64,000 nt of DNA, from the NCBI GenBank assembly GCA_030425205.1, contig JAUIAP010000011.1:62001-126000 (forward strand). Reading direction: 5' to 3'. Below are positions 8,782 to 16,776 of the stretch, piece after piece. Position numbers and translations under genes: made by a program. Within the stretch, counting starts at the first letter, position 1. Each line of letters starts with the position of its first letter. The DNA is from Anaerolineae bacterium (GTDB lineage: Bacteria > Chloroflexota > Anaerolineae > Promineifilales > Promineifilaceae). The notes beneath the pieces are model-generated. The model saw only the letters and a program-made list of their open reading frames with translations. It had not been told where the DNA came from and did no database searches.

Positions 8782-8797
8782 TAGGAGCGTGCTCCTA
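8782..8797. promoter_or_regulatory. 7-2-7 palindrome TAGGAGC-N2-GCTCCTA
   Basis: The sequence is a perfect inverted repeat of two heptamers separated by GT, about 195 bp upstream of the hybrid kinase gene. The same heptamers with CC between them recur at 16035-16050. A 7-2-7 layout is the known geometry of NarL binding sites, and two NarL-family regulators flank the block, so these are likely operators. Confidence 0.6.
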
Positions 8798-8854
8798 TAT
8801 GGTAGCATTGCTCGTTTGTGTAGAATTCTTTAGCCTTCTATCCCCCTTAAATAA

Positions 8855-8868
8855 GTCGTAAATACGAC
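8855..8868. promoter_or_regulatory. Palindrome GTCGTA-AA-TACGAC at a promoter
   Basis: A perfect 6-2-6 inverted repeat ends 11 bases before the TATACT hexamer (8880-8885), so it would overlap the -35 position. This suggests an operator different from the 7-2-7 sites. Confidence 0.45.
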
Positions 8869-8992
8869 CCCGACATTGCTATACTAAAAACAGTAGATTA
8901 TTTCGCCTATCGTTGAGGACCTATGGGCAACTCCTCAAAAAATCATGGCGCTATCTAAATAGGATACGGTTTGTCCGCGTTGGGAATTTTGT

Positions 8993-11900
8993 ATGACAGA
9001 GAAAAACGAGAAGCAGGAAGACCAGTTTCCTATCGTTGGGATTGGGGCATCAGCAGGTGGGTTAAATGCGTTCACGCAGTTTATCAAGGCGTTGCCAGAT
9101 CAGCCCGATATGGCGTTTGTATTGGTGCAACATCTTGCGCCAGATCACGAAAGCGAACTGGCTGAATTGCTGCAAAATCACACCAACATGTCGGTGACGC
9201 AGGTGGATGATTCCCCAGAGGTGCAGTCGAATCATATCTACGTGATTCCACCGGGTAAGGTGCTGACCGTGCAAGAGGGCAAACTCTATCTTTCTGAGCC
9301 CGTTCAGCGACGCGGACATCGTTCGCCGATTGACGAATTTTTCCGTTCATTGGCGGAAGACCAGCGCGATAACGGTGTGTGCATTATCTTGAGCGGGACG
9401 GGCAGCGATGGGACGCTTGGTCTCAAAGCGGTCAAAGAGGCGGCCGGCCTGACGATGGCGCAAGACCCCAGCGATGCAGAATATGATGGGATGCCGCACA
9501 GCGCAATTCGCACAGGTTTGGTTGATGTGGTCGATTCGGCCGAAAATCTCGCAAAACAGCTGATCTCAATCCGCCATGATGCTGGAAAGATCCAGTTGTC
9601 GCAACGCCCCGACGAACTGCCCGATGATGACAACGTCGCGCTGAACAAAATCTTTGCCCAACTGCGCAGCAAGACCGGTCATGACTTTTCCCACTATAAA
9701 CGCGCCACCATCTTACGCCGCATCAGCCGGCGGATGCAGGTCAATCACACCGATACATTGAGCGACTATCTCGCGCTCTTGCGTGCCGAACCAGAAGAGG
9801 CACAGGCGTTGTTCAAAGATTTCCTCATCTCGGTCACCAACTTTTTTCGCGACCCACAGGCGTTTGACATCATCGAAAATGAGGTGATTCCCGTTCTGTT
9901 TGCGGATAAGGGGCGCGACGATCAGGTCCGTGTTTGGGTAACGGGCTGCGCGACAGGTGAGGAGGCCTATTCGATTGCCATTTTGCTGCACGAATATGCC
10001 ATAAAGATGGAAACTCCCCCCGCTGTGCAGGTGTTTGCGACCGACATCGACGAGGATGCGATTGGGTTTGCGCGGGCGGCCATCTATCCCGTATCCATCG
10101 CCACCGACGTCTCTCCAACGCGCCTAGATCGCTATTTTGAAGAGTTGACCGACGGCTATCGCGTGCGGAAAGAGATTCGTGATGCGGTGCTGTTTGCCTC
10201 GCACAATTTGATCAAAGACCCGCCTTTTTCACGACAAGATATGATCTCTTGTCGCAATTTGCTGATCTATCTCGGCCGCGAGGTGCAGGACAAAGTGTTT
10301 GAGCTTTTCCACTATGCGCTGCGGGATAATGGCTGTCTCTTTTTAGGCACGTCAGAATCGGCCGATACCATCACCCAACTTTTTAACGCCACCAACAAAA
10401 AGTTTCGCATCTACCAAAAACTCAAAACGTCTGTCCATCCGCCCCGTTTGCCCACATTGCCACTTGTGCAATCCCGCGAGGACAGCAAACAGGAACAACA
10501 GGGCAATCGCAAGGAACAGCGGACACGCTCCATCGAAGAGCTTTACAATCGCTGGACGCTCACGGAACACGCGCCCCCGCGCATGTTAGTCAACGATCAA
10601 AACGAGATCACGCATGTCTTTGGGGGCGGCGGTCGCTTCTTGAGCGATCCAGAAGGGGCGATGAGCAACAATGTTTTGCAACGCATCGTATCCGAATTGC
10701 GCTTTGACGTTCAATCACTGCTCGATCAGGCGCGGCGCACCGGCGAACGCGGCATCTCTTACCCAACCCCGTTGAAGTTCAAGAAAATCCCCTATCTTGT
10801 CCGTGTTGAAGTCGGCACGGTCAGGCTCGATGACTTTCCCAACAACCTGTGTGAAATCATTTTCTGGCAGCAAGAAGATGCTGTTGGGAGTTCTAAACCG
10901 TCAGAAGAGAATGACATCCAAATCCAATACGTACAGCGACTTGAAGAAGAGCTTCAGCGGTTGCGTGAACGGCTCCAAACCTCGATTGAAGAGTTTGAAA
11001 CGTCCAACGAAGAGCTGAAAGCATCAAATGAAGAGCTGCAATCGATCAATGAGGAGATGCGCTCCACAACGGAGGAGCTAGAGACAGGCAAGGAAGAGTT
11101 GCAGTCGATGAATGAGGAGTTGGTGACGGTCAATCAGGAGTTGAAGAACAAAGTAGATGAGGCCAACACCGTCAACAGTGATCTAAAAAATCTAATCAAC
11201 GCCATCAATATTGGCACTATCTTTCTCGACCGTGACCTGCGGATCAAACGCTTTACACCGCAGACGGTCAACCTCTTTCACATCATCGATTCCGATATCG
11301 GCCGACCCTTCAGCCATCTCTCGCATCAGCTCGCAGACGATACACTCGTAGACGCGGCCGCCAAAGTGTTACGAACGCTGGAAACGATGGAACGTGAAGT
11401 ACAGAGCCATGCAGGCGACTGGTATCTCTTGCGAATTTCCCCTTATCGCACGCTTGAGGAACGCATTGAAGGGGTTGTCATCACGCTCAACCTAATTACG
11501 CAGCTAAAGGCGATGCAGATTGCGCTCGAACGACGTGGCGAACAACAGACTACGATTGCCCAACTCGGCCTCCTCGCCATGCAGCAGCTGGACCTTGATC
11601 TGTTCTTGCAAGAAGTGTGTCGCCTCGTTTCTGAAACATTGGGTAGTGACTATACTAAAGTGTTGAAATTAAGTGACGACCGCAACGAGTTCTTGCTCCG
11701 GGCTGGGGTTGGATGGGAGGATGGGCTGGTCGGAACGGCTAGCGTTCCCAATGACTTACGTTCACAGGCCGGTTACACACTCAAAACGAGCAGCCCCGTC
11801 ATCGTGCGCGATTTTGCAGTGGAGAAACGCTTTATTGCACCGAGCCTGCTGTTGCAACACGATGTCGCTAGCGGGATCAGCGTCATCATCGCTGGCACCC

Positions 11901-13933
11901 AGCAACCCTATGGGGTTCTGGGAACCCACAGCAAGGTTCCCAACAAGTACACCCATGAAGATGCCAATTTTATATTGGCCATTGCCAACTTGGTGGCGCA
12001 AATGATCGAACGGTTGCGTTTTCGTGAAGAGCGCGAGCGGTTGATCGAAATTCTAGATTCGACACCCGATCTAGTGGGGATGCGCCGCATCGGCGGTGAA
12101 GTCGTCTATCTCAACAGAGCATGGCGTGAGCTGATCGGTTTAGAAGGGGATGCCGCGCAATATGATGCGCTACAAAGTCAGCCAGAGTGGGTGCGCGAGT
12201 TGATTCAAGATGAAGTGATCCCGTTGGCCACCCAAGAAGGCGTTTGGCGTGGGCAGATGGCCGTATACGATCAGGCCGGGCAAGAGATACCGCTTTCACA
12301 GGTGGTTGTGACCCATTACAATGCGGCAGGGGAGCCAGCTTATCGTTCATCGATTGCCCGCAATATCTCCGAGATCGTCGAGGCACAGCGGGCCATTGAA
12401 CAAGCCCACATCGAGACGGCGACTAGTTTGGGGCAGCTTGAATCACTTTATCAAACTGTGCCTGTTGGACTTGCCTTCATGGATGTCGATATGCGCTATA
12501 TGCGGATCAACCAGATGTTGGCAGATATCAACGGGATGTCGATTGAAGCGCATATCGGCCGAACTGCCAGAGAACTGTTTCCCGAACTCGCCGCTGTGAT
12601 AGAGCCAAAGTTGCAGCAGGTCATTACAACGCATGAAGCGCTGCTCAATGTCGAAATTAAAACCCCCACCCCCGCGACTGACGGGCGCAATCATCACTAC
12701 CTTGCCAACTATACGCCCGTCACTGACACTGAGGGAACGCTGATCGGTATTAACGTTTCGGTCAATGACATCACCTCGCTGCAAGAGGCGGAAGCGGAGA
12801 TACGCTATCAAGCCTTTTTGCTCGATCATGTGCGCGAGGCGATTGTGGCGACCGACCTAGAGCGCACCATCACCGCGCTCAATCGAGCCGCAGAAAAGCT
12901 ATATGGATGGTCAGAAAAAGAGGCAGTTGGCCGGCCTGCGAATGATGTGATTCCGTCTAACATGAGTCCCGCGGAGATCGAGGTTGCACTGCGCGATTTG
13001 CACGAAACGGGCAGCTATCGAACAGAGGTGACGGTGCAAGACCGCAATGGCAACCCCATTTATGTCGATGGAATCACCTCCGCTATGTACGATGAGGCAG
13101 GTGAACTACAGGGCTTTGTCAGCAGCGCGCGCGACATCACGCAAAGGCGCGAGGTTGAGGCGGCACTGCGTGTGCGTGAACATGATTTGCAACAACTCAA
13201 TGAATCGCTCGAAAAGCGAGTGCGTGCGCGCACCGTCGCACTTGAACGCGCCGTCAGTGATTTGGATCAGTTCACCTATATCGCATCACACGATCTGCGA
13301 ACGCCACTGCGCGCGATCTATAACTTAGCAGCGTGGATTACAGAAGATGCGGCCGACTTTTTGCCAGCCCAATCGAAAGAGCATCTGAAAAAGTTGCGAC
13401 AGCGCGTCGAGCGTATGGAGAATCTGCTGCACGACCTGTTACAATACTCACGTCTAGGCAGTGTGGAGGACGAAATAAGATCTGTTGACACGACACAGCT
13501 TGTTAAAGATATTGTCGAAGAGTTAATCGTACCAGATGGCTTTAACATCGTTATTGATGCGTCGTTGCCAACGATTGAAACACAGCCGGTGCCCTTAGCG
13601 TTGGTATTGCGAAATTTGATTCAAAACGGGATCAAACATCGTGAAAATGAGACGGGATCGGTTTGGATTTCGGCCGAATCTAGCACAGAATTCAGCACAA
13701 CCTTTGTCGTCCGCGATGATGGTGCGGGTATCGACCCTGTCTATCATGAGCGCATCTTCCACGTTTTTCAAACGTTGCAACCACGCGATCGCGTTGAAGG
13801 AAGTGGTGTCGGATTATCGATTGTCAAGAAAATTGTTGAACAGCGCGGCGGAATAATCAGCGTCGCGTCGAGTGCCGGTGAAGGAGCAACGTTCCGTTTT
13901 AGTTGGCAACACGAGGTGAGTTATGCCGAATGA
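8993..13933 (+). CDS. CheB-CheR-PAS-GAF-PAS hybrid sensor histidine kinase
   Basis: In this 1646-residue protein the CheB methylesterase domain (1-195) keeps Ser20 (GASAGG), His47 (QHLAPDH) and the Asp near 140 (GTGSDGT). The CheR domain (about 210-480) has the N-terminal helical part and the SAM site, WVTGCATGEEAYS. A long coiled coil rich in SNEELKSxNEEL repeats (about 640-725) follows, then a PAS-like domain (730-845), a GAF domain (850-1005) and three PAS domains (about 1010-1400). The histidine kinase core has YIASHDLRTPL (His near 1432), an N box LIQNGIKH and the DDGAGI and GSGVGLSI boxes, all intact. It overlaps the next regulator gene by 11 bp. No chemotaxis receptor or CheA is nearby, so the methylation domains probably act on non-chemotaxis targets or on the protein itself. 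Confidence 0.92.
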   Translation: MTEKNEKQEDQFPIVGIGASAGGLNAFTQFIKALPDQPDMAFVLVQHLAPDHESELAELLQNHTNMSVTQVDDSPEVQSNHIYVIPPGKVLTVQEGKLYLSEPVQRRGHRSPIDEFFRSLAEDQRDNGVCIILSGTGSDGTLGLKAVKEAAGLTMAQDPSDAEYDGMPHSAIRTGLVDVVDSAENLAKQLISIRHDAGKIQLSQRPDELPDDDNVALNKIFAQLRSKTGHDFSHYKRATILRRISRRMQVNHTDTLSDYLALLRAEPEEAQALFKDFLISVTNFFRDPQAFDIIENEVIPVLFADKGRDDQVRVWVTGCATGEEAYSIAILLHEYAIKMETPPAVQVFATDIDEDAIGFARAAIYPVSIATDVSPTRLDRYFEELTDGYRVRKEIRDAVLFASHNLIKDPPFSRQDMISCRNLLIYLGREVQDKVFELFHYALRDNGCLFLGTSESADTITQLFNATNKKFRIYQKLKTSVHPPRLPTLPLVQSREDSKQEQQGNRKEQRTRSIEELYNRWTLTEHAPPRMLVNDQNEITHVFGGGGRFLSDPEGAMSNNVLQRIVSELRFDVQSLLDQARRTGERGISYPTPLKFKKIPYLVRVEVGTVRLDDFPNNLCEIIFWQQEDAVGSSKPSEENDIQIQYVQRLEEELQRLRERLQTSIEEFETSNEELKASNEELQSINEEMRSTTEELETGKEELQSMNEELVTVNQELKNKVDEANTVNSDLKNLINAINIGTIFLDRDLRIKRFTPQTVNLFHIIDSDIGRPFSHLSHQLADDTLVDAAAKVLRTLETMEREVQSHAGDWYLLRISPYRTLEERIEGVVITLNLITQLKAMQIALERRGEQQTTIAQLGLLAMQQLDLDLFLQEVCRLVSETLGSDYTKVLKLSDDRNEFLLRAGVGWEDGLVGTASVPNDLRSQAGYTLKTSSPVIVRDFAVEKRFIAPSLLLQHDVASGISVIIAGTQQPYGVLGTHSKVPNKYTHEDANFILAIANLVAQMIERLRFREERERLIEILDSTPDLVGMRRIGGEVVYLNRAWRELIGLEGDAAQYDALQSQPEWVRELIQDEVIPLATQEGVWRGQMAVYDQAGQEIPLSQVVVTHYNAAGEPAYRSSIARNISEIVEAQRAIEQAHIETATSLGQLESLYQTVPVGLAFMDVDMRYMRINQMLADINGMSIEAHIGRTARELFPELAAVIEPKLQQVITTHEALLNVEIKTPTPATDGRNHHYLANYTPVTDTEGTLIGINVSVNDITSLQEAEAEIRYQAFLLDHVREAIVATDLERTITALNRAAEKLYGWSEKEAVGRPANDVIPSNMSPAEIEVALRDLHETGSYRTEVTVQDRNGNPIYVDGITSAMYDEAGELQGFVSSARDITQRREVEAALRVREHDLQQLNESLEKRVRARTVALERAVSDLDQFTYIASHDLRTPLRAIYNLAAWITEDAADFLPAQSKEHLKKLRQRVERMENLLHDLLQYSRLGSVEDEIRSVDTTQLVKDIVEELIVPDGFNIVIDASLPTIETQPVPLALVLRNLIQNGIKHRENETGSVWISAESSTEFSTTFVVRDDGAGIDPVYHERIFHVFQTLQPRDRVEGSGVGLSIVKKIVEQRGGIISVASSAGEGATFRFSWQHEVSYAE

Positions 13934-14345
13934 GCGTTTGAATGTCCTGTTGGTTGAAGATGATGAAATCGATGCAGAGGCGATGCTACGAGCATTAAAA
14001 CGCACGCAGCCGCATCCCCATTGTACAATCGTTCCAGACGGGGTGGATGCGCTCGACCACCTCCGTCAAACAGAGTCTGATGCTTCCTCAACCGTTATCC
14101 TGCTCGATCTTAACCTGCCCCGCATGAGCGGGATTGAATTCCTGACCCACTTGCGGGCAGATAGAAATTTGCGGAGCCACATTGTCTTTGTGTTGACGAC
14201 TTCGGACCGTCATGAAGACAAAGTGGCCGCCTATGCGCATCACGTGGCTGGCTACTGCGTCAAGGGGCATAACATGGACAGCTATCATCGTGTCGTTGAT
14301 CTACTCGAAAGCTATCAGCGGATCGTCTCGTTTCCACCCATCTAG
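13923..14345 (+). CDS. Rcp1-like single-domain response regulator
   Basis: This 140-residue receiver domain has VLLVEDDEIDAEAMLRAL, a phosphoacceptor Asp in LLDLNLPRMSG and the switch Lys in GYCVKGHN. There is no output domain. This receiver type (as in cyanobacterial Rcp1) typically sits next to PAS/GAF/phytochrome-type kinases. Here it overlaps the hybrid kinase gene by 11 bp, so the two are translationally coupled and it is the likely phosphate acceptor. A short GC stem (14344-14360) follows the stop and may end the transcript. Confidence 0.9.
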   Translation: MPNERLNVLLVEDDEIDAEAMLRALKRTQPHPHCTIVPDGVDALDHLRQTESDASSTVILLDLNLPRMSGIEFLTHLRADRNLRSHIVFVLTTSDRHEDKVAAYAHHVAGYCVKGHNMDSYHRVVDLLESYQRIVSFPPI

Positions 14346-14429
14346 CGGGAACTGACCGCTTAACAAATTTTGTGCGGCAATGAACGTAAGGAGCTGTAAC
14401 ACCCTGACCTACTCCTTGCGCGTTCTTAT

Positions 14430-15506
14430 ATGATAATTCAAATTTTGCTGGTTGAAGACAATGAGATTGATCGTGAGTCGATTCGACGCATGTTGGGTGA
14501 GACCTATGTTGTGACAGAGGCGGCGACTGGCAACGAAGCGCGTGTGTTGCTGGCGGAAAACAAATTTGATCTCGCGCTGCTCGACTATCGTTTGCCCGAC
14601 GTTGATGGCAAAGAATTGGTGGCCGAGGTGTTGGCATACGATATTCCCGTCATTATGCTCACGATTGAAGATAGCCCAGCCATCATTATAAAGACGCTGC
14701 GTGCAGGCGCGCATGATTATATTCTCAAGCACACCTACAGTGAGCAACGTCTCAAGCAGTCGATCGAGAACACGTTGGCGCACCGACGCTTGCAGCGTGA
14801 AACAGAGGCGCAACAGAAACGTTTGTTGGCGCAAAACGAGCAGATTCGTCAGTTGGCAAGCCATCTGACACTGGCCGAACAGCGAGAGCGGCGACGGATT
14901 GCCCAGATATTGCATGACAATGTTCAGCAGATGTTGCACAGCGTCCAGATGCACGTTGTCATCATGCGGGCGGAGTTGGCGCGCATAGGGGTTGTTTCGG
15001 CCGAAATCGATGGACAGATCAACGAAATGGAAGCCCTCTTGTCTGAGACGCTGGAGGCGACACGCTCGCTCAACGTCGAACTCAGCCCACCCTTGTTACG
15101 CGGTCAATCGTTGCCACACGCCCTGCACTGGCTGGCAAGTCACATGCAGCAAAGACATCGATTGAAGGTGCAAGTTTCGATTGCCGAATCGATTCCGACG
15201 ATCAATGAAGACCTAAGCGTACTGATTTTTCAACTGGCACGCGAACTGCTGTTCAACGTTGTCAAACATGCAGATATACTGGAAGCAACCGTCACGTTAT
15301 CGAATAAAGATGAGGTGTTGGGGATTTCTGTCACCGATCGAGGCAAGGGATTTGATGTCGCTAGACTTGAGCAACTGCCTGATGAGCATATGGGATTGCG
15401 CGACTTAGTTCGTCGTGTTGCACTGCTCGGTGGCAGTTTTGAAATTGTGTCTAAGATTGACGAGGGAACGTCGGCGACAATCTATATTCCCAACAATACA
15501 AGATAG
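14430..15506 (+). CDS. Receiver-HisKA_3-HATPase hybrid kinase
   Basis: This 358-residue protein starts with a receiver domain (1-125): LLVEDNEIDRES, phosphoacceptor in LALLDYRLPDVDG, Lys in YILKHTYS. A short coiled coil leads to a HisKA_3 helix, ERRRIAQILHDNVQQML (His near 162). The HATPase domain follows with N box ARELLFNVVKHA, DRGKGF and the MGLRDLVRRV box, all intact, unlike the kinase at 6907. The receiver probably takes a phosphate from the upstream system and passes the signal to the HisKA_3 kinase, making this an intermediate in a relay toward the NarL-type regulator at 16132. Confidence 0.88.
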   Translation: MIIQILLVEDNEIDRESIRRMLGETYVVTEAATGNEARVLLAENKFDLALLDYRLPDVDGKELVAEVLAYDIPVIMLTIEDSPAIIIKTLRAGAHDYILKHTYSEQRLKQSIENTLAHRRLQRETEAQQKRLLAQNEQIRQLASHLTLAEQRERRRIAQILHDNVQQMLHSVQMHVVIMRAELARIGVVSAEIDGQINEMEALLSETLEATRSLNVELSPPLLRGQSLPHALHWLASHMQQRHRLKVQVSIAESIPTINEDLSVLIFQLARELLFNVVKHADILEATVTLSNKDEVLGISVTDRGKGFDVARLEQLPDEHMGLRDLVRRVALLGGSFEIVSKIDEGTSATIYIPNNTR

Positions 15507-15569
15507 ATAAAAAGGCACATATAAGCATACGTGAAGGCTTTTCACAATGAGAAGATGGTACGATGTAGC

Positions 15570-15992
15570 ATGATACAAATGGCCATTCCAACCCCCCATG
15601 CAGCAAAGCTTTTCGTCGTTGAAGATCACCCTGCAATGCAGCGGGCCTATCGTGATCTGTTTAATCGACAACCCGATTTGACAGTATGTGGAATTGTGGA
15701 ATCGGCCGAACTTGCCCTCCAGCAAATCCCCGAAATTCAGCCCGATATTGCCATCATCGACGTGTCGCTCAAGATGATGAACGGCATCGAGTTGGTGCGC
15801 CAACTCAAGTCCCGACTCCCCGAACTACGAACCCTTATCATCTCTGGCCATGAACGCACAGCCTTTGCCGACACGGCGCAACAAGCGGGTGCCGACGGCT
15901 ACGTGATGAAGATGGACACGCGCTATATTCTCGTCGCCATTCGGCAAATTTTAGAGACGGGAACCTATTGGTCTGAGACAGATGCGACATAG
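15570..15992 (+). CDS. Stand-alone receiver-domain response regulator
   Basis: This protein of about 140 residues has only a receiver domain: FVVEDHPAMQRAYRDLF, phosphoacceptor in IAIIDVSLKMMNG and switch Lys in GYVMKMD. The domain most resembles NarL-type receivers, but the LuxR helix-turn-helix is absent: the frame ends at TETGTYW-type sequence where the linker would begin. The start is uncertain. ATGs at 15555, 15570 and 15579 and a GTG at 15531 are all in frame, none with a strong ribosome binding site. I chose 15570. A natural single-domain protein seems more likely than a recent truncation, because no helix-turn-helix remnant is visible before 16132. Confidence 0.8.
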   Translation: MIQMAIPTPHAAKLFVVEDHPAMQRAYRDLFNRQPDLTVCGIVESAELALQQIPEIQPDIAIIDVSLKMMNGIELVRQLKSRLPELRTLIISGHERTAFADTAQQAGADGYVMKMDTRYILVAIRQILETGTYWSETDAT

Positions 15993-16034
15993 CCATGTCC
16001 TCAGCGAGTCGAATAAAATCCCAACCTGCAAAGA

Positions 16035-16050
16035 TAGGAGCCCGCTCCTA
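16035..16050. promoter_or_regulatory. Second 7-2-7 palindrome TAGGAGC-N2-GCTCCTA
   Basis: The heptamers are identical to those at 8782-8797, with CC as the spacer. It lies 81 bp upstream of the NarL-type regulator gene at 16132, a position suited to control of that gene, possibly by its own product. Confidence 0.6.
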
Positions 16051-16131
16051 GAAAAGTAGCCATTTGCTCTTAGCTTCCGGTAGTTTGATCTGTCACAATT
16101 AGCCTATCATTACTTGAAATAGGAATTATCA

Positions 16132-16776
16132 ATGCTACGTTTGCTGCTTGTGGAAGATCACCATCTTGTTCGACGTGGAATGTGTGCGCTGCTCAACGAA
16201 GTAGGTCATTATGAAATTGTGGGGGAGGTGGATAACTGCGCTGAACTTATCCCGCTTGCCCAATCCCACACACCTGATGTCGTGCTGCTCGATCTCAGCC
16301 TGCCTGATGGCAACACGCTTGACCTCATCCAGCCAATCCGCACAACTGTAAGTAACCCACGTGTTCTTGTGCTATCAATGCAAGATGACGCATACACCGT
16401 GCAAAGTGCATTACAGCATGGGGCAAATGGCTTTCTGTCCAAACGGTCTGTGCAAAATGAGCTCAAACAGGCCATCGAAATGGTCTGGCAGAAAGGCAGC
16501 TTCCTCTGTCATCATGCACAATCAGCACTGTCAAGCGTCGATGATAACCCGACGTTTGGCGATCCCATCACCGAGCGAGAACAAGAGGTGTTAAGGTGTA
16601 TTCTCGACGGTATGACAACCCGTGAGATTGCCGATCAGCTTGAAATTAGCATGAAAACGGTTGAAAAACATCGCGCACATCTGATGCGCAAGTTGGGTGT
16701 GCAGAATATGGTTGAGTTGATCACGACGGCACACCAACGGCAATTGGTTAGTCAAGAGACGGAAGCGGCTAGCTAG
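16132..16776 (+). CDS. NarL/FixJ-family response regulator
   Basis: This 214-residue protein has a receiver (LLLVEDHHLVRRGM, phosphoacceptor in VVLLDLSLPDGN, Lys in GFLSKRS) and a C-terminal LuxR helix-turn-helix (about 146-205; ITEREQEVLRCILDGMTTREIA, then TVEKHRAHLMRKLGV). It closes the signalling block. The 7-2-7 palindrome at 16035-16050 lies in its promoter region. Its stop codon overlaps that of the convergent subtilase gene: the four bases 16773-16776 (CTAG) hold TAG on both strands. Confidence 0.92.
   Translation: MLRLLLVEDHHLVRRGMCALLNEVGHYEIVGEVDNCAELIPLAQSHTPDVVLLDLSLPDGNTLDLIQPIRTTVSNPRVLVLSMQDDAYTVQSALQHGANGFLSKRSVQNELKQAIEMVWQKGSFLCHHAQSALSSVDDNPTFGDPITEREQEVLRCILDGMTTREIADQLEISMKTVEKHRAHLMRKLGVQNMVELITTAHQRQLVSQETEAAS

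Larger units (their letters stand above)
8685..8992. promoter_or_regulatory. Promoter region of the CheB-CheR hybrid kinase
   Basis: This gap holds a 7-2-7 palindrome (8782-8797), a second palindrome (8855-8868) and a good -10-like hexamer TATACT (8880-8885). With a usual spacer the -35 would fall in the second palindrome. No small gene is apparent. Confidence 0.5.

Noticed and set aside
8993..13933. Chemotaxis operon
   Set aside because: CheB and CheR occur only as domains of a histidine kinase hybrid; no CheA, CheW, receptor or flagellar/pilus gene is present.
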